A stretch of 64,000 bases of DNA. Source: Photobacterium sp. TY1-4 (GTDB taxonomy: Bacteria > Pseudomonadota > Gammaproteobacteria > Enterobacterales > Vibrionaceae). Where the stretch lies: the NCBI RefSeq assembly GCF_025398175.1, contig NZ_CP099734.1, positions 2,294,001-2,358,000 of the forward strand, written 5' to 3'. The notes below the pieces were generated by a model, which was not told the origin of the DNA, ran no database searches, and worked only from the letters and a program-made list of their open reading frames with translations. Position numbers and translations under genes: made by a program. This document shows, one piece after another, positions 9,527-19,037 of this stretch (position 1 is the stretch's first letter; the number at the start of each line of letters is the position of its first letter).

Positions 9527-9560
9527 TTTTATTTTTTATTGCCGCAAGAGTATAAAATGC
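9527..9560 (-). promoter_or_regulatory. Candidate Mlc/NagC-like operator upstream of ptsG
   Basis: About 90-120 bp before ptsG the minus strand has TTTTATACTCT followed by AATAAAAAATAA, an AT-rich interrupted motif like the Mlc operators of enterobacterial ptsG. The match is by eye and loose. Confidence 0.25.
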
Positions 9561-9604
9561 GGCGCTAAATATAACTTGATACCTATCAATAACACCCACA
9601 GGTT

Positions 9605-9622
9605 ACGAAATTAAATTTCACA
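9605..9622 (-). promoter_or_regulatory. Weak CRP-like site upstream of ptsG
   Basis: The minus strand reads TGTGAAATTTAATTTCGT. The left half matches TGTGA exactly; the right half (TCACA expected) is poor. CRP control of ptsG is known in enterobacteria, so it is listed with low confidence. Confidence 0.25.
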
Positions 9623-9792
9623 AAAAAGGTTAAAATTCAGTCAAAACGTACAGCAACAACCAATAATCTGTTCATTTTCAGCGAATAAATCATTTTAGCG
9701 CTATCCATGGTTGGTAACTATATTTCAGCTTGGTAACTAAGCACCTTTTGATGAGTCACGACTTCAACGCCAGACATACTTAGCAAGCACCC

Positions 9793-9872
9793 AGTAACCC
9801 AGTAACCCAGTAACCCAGTAACCCAGTAACCCAGTAACCCAGTAACCCAGTAACCCAGTAACCCAGTAACCC
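9793..9872. repeat. Perfect 8-bp tandem repeat, 10 copies
   Basis: The octamer AGTAACCC (GGGTTACT on the other strand) is repeated ten times without a mismatch, preceded by a partial ACCC. It lies about 350 bp upstream of the ptsG start. The perfect, short-unit structure is what slipped-strand mispairing expands and contracts. Confidence 0.97.
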
Positions 9873-10044
9873 AAGATTGTTTTTATGCACCACAAATTAA
9901 ACTTGGTCTACTTTTTCAGGATGAAAAAAAAAGAGGGGAAATTTGCATCTTTAACCAACCAACTTCTTTTCCGACCATGAACAAGCTGCCGCAGACAGAT
10001 ACCTGAGTGGTAACGACGGATAGCGCTTATTCACACTGATGGCA

Positions 10045-10080
10045 GAAATGTAGGAAATGTAGGAAATGTAGGAAATGTAG
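10045..10080. repeat. Perfect 9-bp tandem repeat, 4 copies
   Basis: GAAATGTAG is repeated four times exactly, followed by GA of a fifth unit. It lies just beyond the tatD terminator. Confidence 0.95.
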
Positions 10081-10121
10081 GATTGGACCTGCGGCGGCTT
10101 GATTCGGCACCATCCGGGCCA

Positions 10122-10147
10122 AATAAAAAAGGAGCCGAAGCTCCTTT
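10122..10147 (-). terminator. Terminator ending the fab-tatD block
   Basis: On the minus strand an 8-bp stem AAAGGAGC / GCTCCTTT with a TTCG loop runs into six Ts, 22 bp after the tatD stop. It closes the long minus-strand block. The same GGAGC-TTCG-GCTCC core ends metG. Confidence 0.9.
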
Positions 10148-10168
10148 GGGTTCAGACAGAAAGTTCTT

Positions 10169-10945
10169 TTAGCGCTGGGCGCGCGAGAAAAGCGAGAAGA
10201 AATTCTCCGTGGTAACCCGCTCAACCTCTTCGACGGAAACGCCTTTGAGCAGAGCAATATACTCGGCGACCTCTCGGACATAAGCCGGTTGGTTTTGTTT
10301 ACCGCGATGTGGCACGGGTGCCAGGTACGGTGAGTCGGTTTCCACCAGCAGGCGCTCTAGTGGGATCTGGTGAACCACATTTTTCAGTTCGCTGGCCTTG
10401 TTAAAGGTCACGATTCCGGAAATCGAGATGTAGAAGCCAAGCTCAATCGCGGCCTGGGCCATTTCCAGACTTTCAGTGAAGCAGTGCAGCACACCCCCAC
10501 ACTTTTCCGCCCCTTCTTCACGCAAAATACGCAGCGTATCTTCACGTGCCATTCGGGTATGGATAATCAACGGCTTGTTCAGCTCGACGGCTAAACGAAC
10601 ATGCTGGCGGAAAATCTCCTGCTGCTGCTCGGCCAGCTCCGGCTGGTAGTGATAATCCAGGCCGGTTTCACCGATGGCAACCACGCGCTCATGCTGTGCG
10701 TAAACCCGCAACTGTTCGTAATCAAAGCCGGCTTCAATATCCAGGGGATGCACACCACAAGTTGCAAAGACGTGCGGATAAGGTTCAATCAGTTCCATCA
10801 TGGTCGGAAAGCTTTTCAGCGTCACCCCAACCGACAGGAAGTAATCGACACCTCTGGCCTTGGCTTTAGCCAACACATCATCAACCCCAGTATGTAATTG
10901 CTCGTAATCCAGTTTGTCCAGGTGACAATGTGAATCAACTAACAC
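10169..10945 (-). CDS. TatD-family metal-dependent hydrolase (YcfH type)
   Basis: The 258-residue protein is a TatD-type TIM-barrel nuclease/hydrolase. All expected metal ligands are visible: H6 and H8 (HCH), E93 (GETGLDYH), H129 (IIHTR), H154 (HCF) and D204 (ETDSPYLAP). Position after tmk and holB is that of E. coli ycfH. TatD proteins are DNases or related phosphoesterases; the in vivo substrate is not settled. It is the last gene of the block and is followed by a strong terminator. Confidence 0.93.
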   Translation of the reverse strand: MLVDSHCHLDKLDYEQLHTGVDDVLAKAKARGVDYFLSVGVTLKSFPTMMELIEPYPHVFATCGVHPLDIEAGFDYEQLRVYAQHERVVAIGETGLDYHYQPELAEQQQEIFRQHVRLAVELNKPLIIHTRMAREDTLRILREEGAEKCGGVLHCFTESLEMAQAAIELGFYISISGIVTFNKASELKNVVHQIPLERLLVETDSPYLAPVPHRGKQNQPAYVREVAEYIALLKGVSVEEVERVTTENFFSLFSRAQR

Positions 10946-10972
10946 AAGATGCTCCTCAAATTTTTCGGACGG

Positions 10973-11935
10973 TTAATCGGGCATAAACCCGGTTAACCAG
11001 TTAACAATCAACAACTCTTCATTCAACCCGCTGTGGGTCTCCAGCTGCCTTTGCAAGGCATTGACCTGATGCGCCTGACGCAGCAGTACCGCCGGGCTGA
11101 GCTGGGCTGCGACAGCCTGTACCTTCGCGACGGATTCGCAATGGATCAAATGGGCACCAGCCCCTTGCTGAAGTTTAATACAGTCGACCAGGAAATAGCT
11201 GAGCCACTTCAGGCTGAGCGTGCCTTCAGCGACGCACATGCCCGCCACATCGTACAGGCCCAGATGAGGCGGCTTGGCAAACGCACAAAACGCGTCCAGC
11301 AGGTTGCCGTAACGAATGTCCTGCCCCTGCTCAATAAATGCGACCGTCGCCAGCGGCGAACCACGATTGAGCCGGATGACTTCCCGCTTGACGCTTTGCA
11401 TCAACTGCTGTTCAACCCAACGCTGGGTTTGCCCTTCATCCGGGGTCGGCAGCCGCCATTGATTACACCGGCTGGTGATGGTCGGAAGTAAGCTGTCCAG
11501 CGAGTGGGCCAGCAACACAAACTGACATCCGGACGGCGGCTCTTCCAGGGTTTTCAACAGCGCATTGGCCGCAGACTCCCCCATCTGATCCGCCGGATCA
11601 ATCATGATCACCCGCTGGCCCGCCAGCTGAGAGGTTTCTGTGGCCCAGCGGTTACATTGGCGAATTGCATCCACTCCGATCTGCTTGCCTGCTTGCGCCG
11701 GCGTCACGGCGTGGTAATCCGGGTGGTTCCCGGCATCGAAGAGCTGGCAGCTATGACAGTGTCCACAGGGATCCGTCTCACTGTGCTGGCACAGCACGGT
11801 TTTCGCCAATTGTCTGGCCAGCGCCTCGCGCCCACTGCCGCCCGGCGCCACCAGCAACACGGCATGATGCAAGCGGCCCTGACGCAACAATTGCTGCCAG
11901 TTTAGCCAGACAGACTCCTGCCATGGATACAACAT
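10973..11935 (-). CDS. holB: DNA polymerase III delta-prime subunit
   Basis: The 320-residue protein is the clamp-loader delta-prime subunit. The AAA+ core begins near residue 25 with a degenerate P-loop (APGGSGREAL, lacking GKT), as expected because delta-prime does not hydrolyse ATP. A zinc module with four cysteines follows (C-x8-C-x2-C-x2-C, near residues 50-65), then ALLKTLEEPP and TSRC motifs. I start at MLYPWQ, one base after the tmk stop, rather than at an upstream in-frame ATG inside tmk. Confidence 0.93.
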   Translation of the reverse strand: MLYPWQESVWLNWQQLLRQGRLHHAVLLVAPGGSGREALARQLAKTVLCQHSETDPCGHCHSCQLFDAGNHPDYHAVTPAQAGKQIGVDAIRQCNRWATETSQLAGQRVIMIDPADQMGESAANALLKTLEEPPSGCQFVLLAHSLDSLLPTITSRCNQWRLPTPDEGQTQRWVEQQLMQSVKREVIRLNRGSPLATVAFIEQGQDIRYGNLLDAFCAFAKPPHLGLYDVAGMCVAEGTLSLKWLSYFLVDCIKLQQGAGAHLIHCESVAKVQAVAAQLSPAVLLRQAHQVNALQRQLETHSGLNEELLIVNWLTGFMPD

Positions 11936-11936
11936 G

Positions 11937-12566
11937 TTACTGCCGCTCCAGCCAGACGTTGAGTGCCTGGGTGATCGCAGCCGAGACGTCCGCGAGCGAC
12001 TGCCCGGCGTCAATGATCACCACGCGCGGATCCTGCTCGGCCAGCGCCAGGAATCGCGCCCGGGTCCGGTGGAAAAAGTCGATATTCATTTGTTCGATCC
12101 GATCCAGCTCGCCACGACCGCGCGCACGCTCCAGGCCCAGCACCGGATCGATGTCCATGTACAAGGTCAGATCGGGACGGAAATCCCCCAACACGGTATC
12201 GCGCAGGTTCTCCATCACGACCGGATCAAAACCGCGTCCACCGCCCTGATAAGCCTGTGACGACATGTCATGACGATCACCAACTACCCAACGCCCTTGC
12301 GCCAGCGCCGGCTTAATCACATTGTCCACCAGCTGAATCCGGGCCGCATACAGCAACAACAGCTCCGCCATATCGGTCAGCGGCTCATCGGGATGCCCCT
12401 GTTTAACCAATGTTCGCATCTGTTCAGCCAATGGTGTCCCACCCGGCTCACGGGTCAGAACCGGCTCGGCAATCCCGTGCTCTTGCAGTACCTTGGCCAC
12501 CAGGTTGATCGCCGTACTTTTCCCGGCGCCCTCAAGCCCCTCAATTACAATAAATTTACCAGTCAT
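11937..12566 (-). CDS. tmk: Thymidylate kinase
   Basis: The 209-residue enzyme phosphorylates dTMP to dTDP. It has the P-loop [10 protein letters not shown] at 9-18, the GDR(H) motif near residue 97 and a lid region rich in arginine ([11 protein letters not shown]) around 145, the type carrying lid arginines. It overlaps the mltG stop by 4 bp and is followed one base later by holB, so the three are translationally coupled. Confidence 0.96.
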   Translation of the reverse strand: MTGKFIVIEGLEGAGKSTAINLVAKVLQEHGIAEPVLTREPGGTPLAEQMRTLVKQGHPDEPLTDMAELLLLYAARIQLVDNVIKPALAQGRWVVGDRHDMSSQAYQGGGRGFDPVVMENLRDTVLGDFRPDLTLYMDIDPVLGLERARGRGELDRIEQMNIDFFHRTRARFLALAEQDPRVVIIDAGQSLADVSAAITQALNVWLERQ

Positions 12567-13579
12567 TTGTTTTGCTTTAGTGTTCTCAGATAATCGCGCA
12601 CTGCCCGGTTATGCTCGCGCAGTGTCGTTGAAAATTTATGACCGCCTTTGCCGTCAGCCACAAAATAGTAATAATTGCTGGTTTGCGGATTCACGGCCGC
12701 CAGCACCGAGGCCTGGCTCGGCATCGCAATCGGCGTCGGTGGAAGCCCGAAAATGGTATAGGTATTGTAAGGCGTCGGCGTACGCAGATCCCGTTTGCGG
12801 ATATTCCCATCGTAGCGCTCGCCCATGCCGTAAATCACGGTCGGATCGGTCTGCAACCGCATCCCTTTCTTCAGGCGGTTCATAAAGACGGAAGACACCA
12901 CGGTTCGCTCATGATCGACCGCCGTTTCCTTCTCAATAATCGAGGCCATGATCAACGCTTCATAGGGATTTTTCAGCGGGATCGCCTCATTGCGCCCTTC
13001 CCAGGCTTCGGCCAGCAGGCGGCTCATCTGACGGTATGCACGGCGCAACAGCTCCAGATCCGTTGTTCCCGCCGTATAGTGATACGTTTCCGGCAACAAA
13101 TAACCTTCGAGTTTCTCAACGTCCGCGCCAATCTCAGCGGCAATTTCAGCCTCCGTCATCGCTTGGGTGGCATGCACCACATAAGGTGCTTCCTTCAGCT
13201 GCGCACGCCAGTCGACGAATCGGTCGCCTTCCAGCAGGGTGATCGCAAACTGATGCTCCCGGCCGGACACCACCAGCGTCAGGAGATCATGCAAGGCCAT
13301 GGTCGGTGTGATCTGGTAAGTCCCCGATTTCAAGCGGGACAGCTGCGGCTCAAGCCGTGGGATCCACCGGGTCCAGGTCGATGCCGGGATGATATTTTCC
13401 TGATCCAGTTGCGCCAGCAGACCACGGAAGGACGTTCCGGGTTTGACAGTCAGCAACATCTTGTCCTGGAGTGTGACCGGTTGGTTCAGCGAGGCTTTCA
13501 CCTGCTGAAACGACCAGCCCAATCCACCTGCAACCGCCAACACAACCAATAAGATGACGATCAGCAACTTCTTTAGCAC
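12563..13579 (-). CDS. mltG: Endolytic murein transglycosylase MltG
   Basis: The 338-residue inner-membrane protein cleaves nascent glycan strands and helps set their length. One membrane helix (residues 3-22) is followed by a LysM-like segment and the YceG catalytic domain with IIEKET and catalytic E218. The motifs [10 protein letters not shown] and NTY are conserved in the family. It overlaps pabC by 7 bp upstream and tmk by 4 bp downstream. Confidence 0.95.
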   Translation of the reverse strand: MLKKLLIVILLVVLAVAGGLGWSFQQVKASLNQPVTLQDKMLLTVKPGTSFRGLLAQLDQENIIPASTWTRWIPRLEPQLSRLKSGTYQITPTMALHDLLTLVVSGREHQFAITLLEGDRFVDWRAQLKEAPYVVHATQAMTEAEIAAEIGADVEKLEGYLLPETYHYTAGTTDLELLRRAYRQMSRLLAEAWEGRNEAIPLKNPYEALIMASIIEKETAVDHERTVVSSVFMNRLKKGMRLQTDPTVIYGMGERYDGNIRKRDLRTPTPYNTYTIFGLPPTPIAMPSQASVLAAVNPQTSNYYYFVADGKGGHKFSTTLREHNRAVRDYLRTLKQNK

Positions 13580-14391
13580 GCGTACAACCTCTCGTTCAGT
13601 TCACGCAGCAGCGTCTGCTCCGTAAACGTTGTTCCTGCAATTTCTGATATCGGCACCAGCGCCATGAGAGCATTAGTAATAAAGACTTCATCAGCGCAAC
13701 GCAACTCATCCAGGGGGGATTTGACAAACTCTGTACAATACGGGCTCTGTTTAAGCAATGCCAGCACATGGGCCCGCATCACGCCATGCACACCGCAAGT
13801 CTCCAGAGACGGCGTATACACAGTCTGCCCTTTGCGCCAGAAGATATTCGAGGCCACCGTCTCCGCGACACAACCATTCGCGTCGAGTACCACCGCATCC
13901 AGCCAGCCCCGCTCCTGCGTTTCCTGTTTCAGTAACACCTGCTCCAGCCGGTTCAGGTGCTTTAATCCAGCCAGCATCGGACTCGTCGACAGCTGTTGCC
14001 GACAGACCCCCAGAGCGATGCCGTGCTGCTGCCACTGCTGGTACTGTCTCGGCCAGGCAAAATCAGAGACGATCACCTGGGTATCGAGGCAACCGGCAGG
14101 ACTGTAGCCCCGCCCGCCTGCGCCCCGGCTGATCAGCACTTTTACTCCGCCTTTGTCCGCTTTGTCCGGAAAGGCGGCTGCAAGCAGATGAACCTGCTCG
14201 GCCAGCGCCTGCCAGTCCGGCGCCGCGATCCGCAGCGCCGCCAACGTATGTTGCAACCGCTGTAAATGTAACGGCCATAACCGAGGCTGACCCTGTTCAA
14301 CGAGAATGGTGGTAAAACAGCCATCGCCATACTGCAACGCCCGATCGGCCACCGTTACCGTGTCCGTCTCTACACCGTTGATCAGAATCAT
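13573..14391 (-). CDS. pabC: Aminodeoxychorismate lyase
   Basis: The 272-residue PLP enzyme (fold type IV) turns 4-amino-4-deoxychorismate into p-aminobenzoate and pyruvate for folate synthesis. The PLP lysine is K144 in GLKHLNRLEQVL, and GYGDG-type start motif QYGDGCFTT is at 20-28. I choose the ATG giving MILINGVETD, with GGAGG six bases upstream; an in-frame ATG 39 bp earlier lies inside the preceding terminator. It begins a tightly overlapping run with mltG, tmk and holB. Confidence 0.93.
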   Translation of the reverse strand: MILINGVETDTVTVADRALQYGDGCFTTILVEQGQPRLWPLHLQRLQHTLAALRIAAPDWQALAEQVHLLAAAFPDKADKGGVKVLISRGAGGRGYSPAGCLDTQVIVSDFAWPRQYQQWQQHGIALGVCRQQLSTSPMLAGLKHLNRLEQVLLKQETQERGWLDAVVLDANGCVAETVASNIFWRKGQTVYTPSLETCGVHGVMRAHVLALLKQSPYCTEFVKSPLDELRCADEVFITNALMALVPISEIAGTTFTEQTLLRELNERLYAC

Positions 14392-14404
14392 CCCAGCCTC
14401 CAGA

Positions 14405-14438
14405 TAAAAAAACGGCCCGGTGCAGTGCACCGGGCCGT
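14405..14438 (-). terminator. Terminator between fabF and pabC
   Basis: On the minus strand a GC-rich stem ACGGCCCGGT / ACCGGGCCGT with a 7-base loop is followed by seven Ts. It lies 20 bp after fabF and 14 bp before the pabC start, so pabC expression must come from readthrough or its own start. Confidence 0.88.
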
Positions 14439-14458
14439 GTCATCATAACAGGTTCTCG

Positions 14459-15697
14459 TCAGATTTTCTTAAATAGCAACGAGCCGTTGGTGCCACCGAA
14501 ACCAAAGGAGTTACACAGCGCGTACTCCAGGTTCACCTGACGCGCTTCACCTGGTACGTAGTCCAGATCACAGCCTTCATCCGGGTTTTCCAGGTTAATC
14601 GTTGGCGGAACCGCCTGATCAATCAAGGTCATGGCAGTAATAATGGCTTCGACCGAGCCGGCAGCACCCAGCAGGTGGCCTGTCATTGACTTGGTTGAAG
14701 AAACCAGCACTTTATCCGCTGCCGCACCCAGGGCACGTTTGATCCCCAGCGTTTCAGCAACGTCACCGGCAGGCGTCGAGGTACCGTGTGCATTGACGTA
14801 ACCAATGTCTTCTGCATTGATCCCGGCATCACGAATCGCCGCTTCCATCGCCAGCGCACCGCCTGACCCGTCTTCGCTTGGCGAGGTCATGTGGTAAGCA
14901 TCGCCACTCATGCCGAAGCCAACCAGCTCGGCATAAATTTTCGCACCACGTGCTTTGGCGTGCTCGTACTCTTCCAGCACCATCATGCCGGCACCGTCGC
15001 CCAGCACGAAACCGTCACGGTCTTTATCCCACGGGCGAGAAGCCGCTTGCGGGTCATCGTTACGGGTCGACAGCGCTTTCGCCGCCGCAAAACCACCCAT
15101 GCCCAGCGGGGTCGATGCTTTTTCAGCACCACCGGCCAGCATGGCATCTGCATCACCATAAGCAATCATACGCGCAGCATGGCCAATGTTATGAAGGCCA
15201 GTTGTACATGCCGTAGAGATGGCGATGTTCGGACCGCGCAGACCGTACATGATAGACATGTGGCCGGCGATCATGTTGACAATTGTTGATGGAACAAAGA
15301 ACGGGCTGATTTTGCGCGGTCCTTTTTCCAACAGGGCTTGATGGTTGGCTTCAATCAGTCCCAGACCACCAATGCCAGAGCCAATCGCTACACCGATTCG
15401 TGGAGCGTTTTCTTCAGTTACTTCAATACCAGAGTCTTTTAACGCCTGTACGCCTGCGGCAATACCGTATTGAATGAACAAGTCCATTTTGCGAGCATCT
15501 TTCTTGGACATGTACTCTTCACAATCGAAGTCTTTGACCAGGCCAGCAAAACGGGTCGCAAATGCGCTCGCATCAAAATGCTCAATGTTGCTAATACCAC
15601 TAGTGCCTGCCAGAAGGGCTTTCCATGAAGACTCAACAGAATTACCAACCGGTGATAGCATACCCATGCCAGTAACAACTACGCGACGCTTAGACAC
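14459..15697 (-). CDS. fabF: 3-oxoacyl-ACP synthase II (KAS II)
   Basis: The 412-residue condensing enzyme extends acyl-ACP with malonyl-ACP and is key for cis-vaccenate and thermal control. The Cys-His-His set is present: C164 (STACTTG), H304 (NAHGTSTP) and H341 ([14 protein letters not shown], with K336). Length and motifs match FabF rather than FabB. It follows acpP after an 86-bp gap containing a hairpin. Confidence 0.97.
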   Translation of the reverse strand: MSKRRVVVTGMGMLSPVGNSVESSWKALLAGTSGISNIEHFDASAFATRFAGLVKDFDCEEYMSKKDARKMDLFIQYGIAAGVQALKDSGIEVTEENAPRIGVAIGSGIGGLGLIEANHQALLEKGPRKISPFFVPSTIVNMIAGHMSIMYGLRGPNIAISTACTTGLHNIGHAARMIAYGDADAMLAGGAEKASTPLGMGGFAAAKALSTRNDDPQAASRPWDKDRDGFVLGDGAGMMVLEEYEHAKARGAKIYAELVGFGMSGDAYHMTSPSEDGSGGALAMEAAIRDAGINAEDIGYVNAHGTSTPAGDVAETLGIKRALGAAADKVLVSSTKSMTGHLLGAAGSVEAIITAMTLIDQAVPPTINLENPDEGCDLDYVPGEARQVNLEYALCNSFGFGGTNGSLLFKKI

Positions 15698-15745
15698 GAT
15701 TTTTTCTCCGGGAATTGAGGATAAAACAGGATTTCGAAATTAAAT

Positions 15746-15768
15746 CAGGCGGTCATGGTGACCGCCTG
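15746..15768 (-). terminator. Hairpin between acpP and fabF, possible partial terminator
   Basis: A perfect 10-bp stem CAGGCGGTCA / TGACCGCCTG with a 3-base loop follows acpP by 15 bp. On the minus strand it is followed by ATTTAATTTC, a weak T tract. It may attenuate transcription into fabF or protect the very abundant acpP transcript. Confidence 0.55.
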
Positions 15769-15783
15769 GAGGGAGTTCTTTAA

Positions 15784-16020
15784 TTACTCAGACGCGCTAA
15801 CAACGTAGTCGATAGCTGCTTGAACTGTCGTAATTTTTTCAGCTTCTTCGTCAGGAATCTCAGTATCGAATTCTTCTTCCAGAGCCATTACCAGTTCAAC
15901 TGTGTCCAGAGAGTCAGCACCCAGATCGTCAACGAAAGATGCTTCGTTCTTCACTTCTGCTTCGTCTACGCCTAGTTGCTCAACGATGATTTTTTTTACG
16001 CGTTCTTCGATGTTGCTCAT
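15784..16020 (-). CDS. acpP: Acyl carrier protein
   Basis: The 78-residue acidic protein carries growing acyl chains on a 4'-phosphopantetheine attached to S37 in [16 protein letters not shown]. Length and motif are canonical. It sits between fabG and fabF, as in E. coli and vibrios, with 157 bp before it that may hold its own promoter. Confidence 0.98.
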   Translation of the reverse strand: MSNIEERVKKIIVEQLGVDEAEVKNEASFVDDLGADSLDTVELVMALEEEFDTEIPDEEAEKITTVQAAIDYVVSASE

Positions 16021-16177
16021 TAATCTATTTCCTTAAAACAAGAATTCGCTAATGCGATTTGCTGTAGTTTATTCATTACGGCCAAAGTTGCAATACTCAA
16101 CACGCTGGTCAAACCACGAATTTCCGTGAAAACAAGACGAGTTTGACTTGCATCATCAAGTTATGCAACTTTTTTGT

Positions 16178-16912
16178 TTAAATCATGTACATGCCGCCGT
16201 TAACGTGCAGTGTCTCACCGGTTACATAACCCGCATCATCCGATGCCAGGAAGGCAACAGCTGCTGCAATTTCACGCGGATCACCCAGGCGACCGGCTGG
16301 AACATTGGCAAGTGTAGCAGCACGCTGGTCATCATTCAGCGCTTTAGTCATATCGGTTTCGATAAAACCAGGCGCAACCGCATTAACTGTGATCCCGCGC
16401 GCAGCAACTTCACGTGCCATCGACTTGGTGAAACCGACCAGACCAGCTTTCGCTGCTGCATAGTTAGTCTGTCCCGCATTCCCCATGATCCCCACCACAG
16501 AGCCGATGCTGATAATCCGGCCACTGCGTTTCTTCATCATTGGGCGCAGTACGGCTTTGGACAGGCGGAAGACAGACGTCAGGTTGGTGTCCAGAATGTC
16601 TTGCCACTCTTCATCTTTCATTCGCATCAGCAGGTTATCACGCGTGATCCCGGCGTTGTTCACCAGAATATCGATTTCGCCAAACTGCTCTTTAATCGCT
16701 TTCAGGACAGATTCGATTGACTCTGGAGATGTCACATTCAGTGCCATCCCGGTGCCATTATCGCCCAGGTAGGCGCTAATGGCTTCTGCACCGTTGTCAG
16801 AGGTTGCTGTTCCGATCACGGTTGCGCCGCGCTCGACCAGAATTTCTGCGATCGCACGACCGATACCACGGCTTGCACCGGTAACCAGAGCAATTTTACC
16901 TTCAAGGCTCAT
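16178..16912 (-). CDS. fabG: 3-oxoacyl-ACP reductase
   Basis: The 244-residue short-chain dehydrogenase reduces beta-ketoacyl-ACP with NADPH. It has the cofactor motif TGASRGIG at 11-18, NNAG at 85-88 and the catalytic S138, Y151 and K155. It follows fabD by 95 bp in the conserved fab order. Confidence 0.97.
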   Translation of the reverse strand: MSLEGKIALVTGASRGIGRAIAEILVERGATVIGTATSDNGAEAISAYLGDNGTGMALNVTSPESIESVLKAIKEQFGEIDILVNNAGITRDNLLMRMKDEEWQDILDTNLTSVFRLSKAVLRPMMKKRSGRIISIGSVVGIMGNAGQTNYAAAKAGLVGFTKSMAREVAARGITVNAVAPGFIETDMTKALNDDQRAATLANVPAGRLGDPREIAAAVAFLASDDAGYVTGETLHVNGGMYMI

Positions 16913-17007
16913 TGTGTTTCCTCTTCTATAAGGGAGTCTGGGGCCTGTCCCTTAGAGCATCTTCACGGTGCAGTCATCCGACTGGCCGGCTGAGACAGGC
17001 AACAATC

Positions 17008-17931
17008 TTACTTCGCGGCGTCCAGGCTTGCTGGATCGTTCACCGCGGCACCACCAAGGGCACGATTAATTCGTTTGGTCAAGCCGGTCAGGACTTTACC
17101 CGGTCCCATTTCCAGCAGCGTTTCGATGCCGTCGGCGGCCATGCGCTCAACAGACTCTGTCCAACGGACCGGACCGTACAGTTGCTTCACCAGCGCTTGC
17201 TTGATCGCCGCCGGATCGGTTTCAACCGCCACATCGGCGTTGTTGATCACCGGGATCGCCGGTGCATTGAACGCAACCGCTTCCAGCGCGACCGCCAGTT
17301 TCTCCGCCGCAGGCTTCATCAGCGCACAGTGGGAAGGCACTGAAACCGGCAGCGGCAGTGCACGTTTGGCACCCGCTTCCTTACACAGGACGTTAGCACG
17401 CTCAACGGCTTCTTTATTCCCCGCAATCACCACCTGACCCGGCGAGTTAAAGTTCACCGGCGAACACACCTGGCCTTGGGCCGCTTCTTCACAGGCTTTG
17501 GCAATGGCGTCGTTATCCAGACCGATAATGGCAGACATTGCACCGACACCGGCAGGAACGGCTTCCTGCATCAGCTGGCCACGCAGCTCAACCAGTTTTA
17601 CCGCGTCTTTGAAATCCATCAGTCCGGCACACACCAGCGCCGAATATTCGCCCAGGCTATGGCCCGCCAGCACAGTTGGCTGCGCGCCGCCCTGCTGCTG
17701 CCAAACACGCCAAATTGCAACCGAAGCCGTCAGTAATGCCGGCTGGGTGCGGTGCGTTTCGTTCAGTGCTTCCGCTGGTCCGTTCTGAACCAGCGCCCAC
17801 AGATCATAACCCAGCGCGTCAGATGCTTCGGCAAACGTCTCTTGCACAACAGCATACTGCGCAGCCAGCTCAGCCAGCATGCCAACGGCTTGAGAGCCCT
17901 GGCCCGGGAAAACAATCGCGAACTTAGACAT
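17008..17931 (-). CDS. fabD: Malonyl-CoA:ACP transacylase
   Basis: The 307-residue enzyme moves malonyl from CoA to ACP. It has GQGSQ at 10-14, the nucleophile S92 in GHSLGEYSAL and the catalytic H201. I start at MSKFAIVFPG; the frame stays open 81 bp upstream but the extra residues have no family counterpart. It follows fabH by 144 bp. Confidence 0.96.
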   Translation of the reverse strand: MSKFAIVFPGQGSQAVGMLAELAAQYAVVQETFAEASDALGYDLWALVQNGPAEALNETHRTQPALLTASVAIWRVWQQQGGAQPTVLAGHSLGEYSALVCAGLMDFKDAVKLVELRGQLMQEAVPAGVGAMSAIIGLDNDAIAKACEEAAQGQVCSPVNFNSPGQVVIAGNKEAVERANVLCKEAGAKRALPLPVSVPSHCALMKPAAEKLAVALEAVAFNAPAIPVINNADVAVETDPAAIKQALVKQLYGPVRWTESVERMAADGIETLLEMGPGKVLTGLTKRINRALGGAAVNDPASLDAAK

Positions 17932-18075
17932 TCGAGAATCCTTATTCTTACGTACTGATTTTTCAGTAGATTGACAAGAGATGTGTTTTTCGGACAACAG
18001 TAATCCAGTCAAGATTACCGGTCACGACACACCCCTTCCTAAACGTTATCGAATCCAGGCAGGTGCACTGCCGGA

Positions 18076-19032
18076 TCAGAATTTGACCAGCGCCGAGCCC
18101 CAGGTAAAGCCGCCGCCGAATGCTTCCAGCAGCAGGGTCTGGCCACGTTGGATCCGGCCGTCACGGACCGCTTCGTCCAGCGCAGTCGGAACCGTCGCGG
18201 CCGAGGTATTGCCATGGCGATCTAAAGTCACCACCACCTGATCCATCGACATCGACAGCTTTTTGGCCGTCGCTGAGATAATCCGCAGGTTGGCCTGATG
18301 CGGTACCAGCCAGTCCAGTTCGGATTTATCCATATTGTTTGCCGCCAGCGTATCTTTCACCAGATTCGACAGCTGAGTCACGGCAACTTTAAAGACTTCG
18401 TTGCCGGCCATGTACAGCCACTTGTCGTCGCTGAAGGTCTGGCCGTGCTCCGGCACCGCCAGGCTCAGCAGGCCCCCGAAGTGTCCATCGGCATGCAGAT
18501 GGGTCGAAATGATCCCCGGCGCTTCACTGGCACCGACAACCACGGCACCGGCACCGTCACCAAACAAGATAATAGTCGACCGATCCTCGGGATCACATTT
18601 ATGAGACAGCGCATCAGAGCCAATCACCAAGACATTTTTGGCCATACCGGTTTTAATGTGCTGATCGGCAACGCTCAGGGCGTAAATAAAGCCAGAGCAA
18701 GCTGCGGCGATATCAAACGCCGGGCAGCCTTGAATGTCCAGCATCCCCTGCACCTGGCAGGCCGCAGACGGAAACGAATGGCTGGCACTGGTGGTGGCCA
18801 CAATGATCAGGTCAATCTCTGATTTATCGATGCCCGCCATCTCAATGGCGTTCAGAGAAGCCTGATATCCCATGACCGCGACAGTTTCATCAGCAGCGGC
18901 GATACGGCGCTCGCGAATACCCGTCCGCGCGACAATCCATTCGTCGGATGTATCAACCATCTGTTCTAAGTCGGCATTAGAACGTACTTGAGCTGGCAGG
19001 TAGCTGCCGGTACCTAAAATTTTGCTATACAT
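18076..19032 (-). CDS. fabH: 3-oxoacyl-ACP synthase III (KAS III)
   Basis: The 318-residue enzyme starts fatty acid synthesis by joining acetyl-CoA to malonyl-ACP. The catalytic cysteine is C112 ([10 protein letters not shown]), with the histidine in [10 protein letters not shown] and the asparagine in DRHGNTSAA. It follows plsX by 5 bp and is cotranscribed with it. Confidence 0.97.
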   Translation of the reverse strand: MYSKILGTGSYLPAQVRSNADLEQMVDTSDEWIVARTGIRERRIAAADETVAVMGYQASLNAIEMAGIDKSEIDLIIVATTSASHSFPSAACQVQGMLDIQGCPAFDIAAACSGFIYALSVADQHIKTGMAKNVLVIGSDALSHKCDPEDRSTIILFGDGAGAVVVGASEAPGIISTHLHADGHFGGLLSLAVPEHGQTFSDDKWLYMAGNEVFKVAVTQLSNLVKDTLAANNMDKSELDWLVPHQANLRIISATAKKLSMSMDQVVVTLDRHGNTSAATVPTALDEAVRDGRIQRGQTLLLEAFGGGFTWGSALVKF

Positions 19033-19037
19033 GAAGA

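Larger units (their letters stand above)
9623..10121. other. Long intergenic region between ptsG and tatD
   Basis: Together with the ptsG promoter region this is about 680 bp without a convincing gene. It holds the direct pair TTGGTAACTA near 9710 and 9740, the AGTAACCC octamer array, an AT-rich middle and the GAAATGTAG nonamer array. Short open frames through the repeats are translations of repeat DNA and have no family resemblance. Confidence 0.6.
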
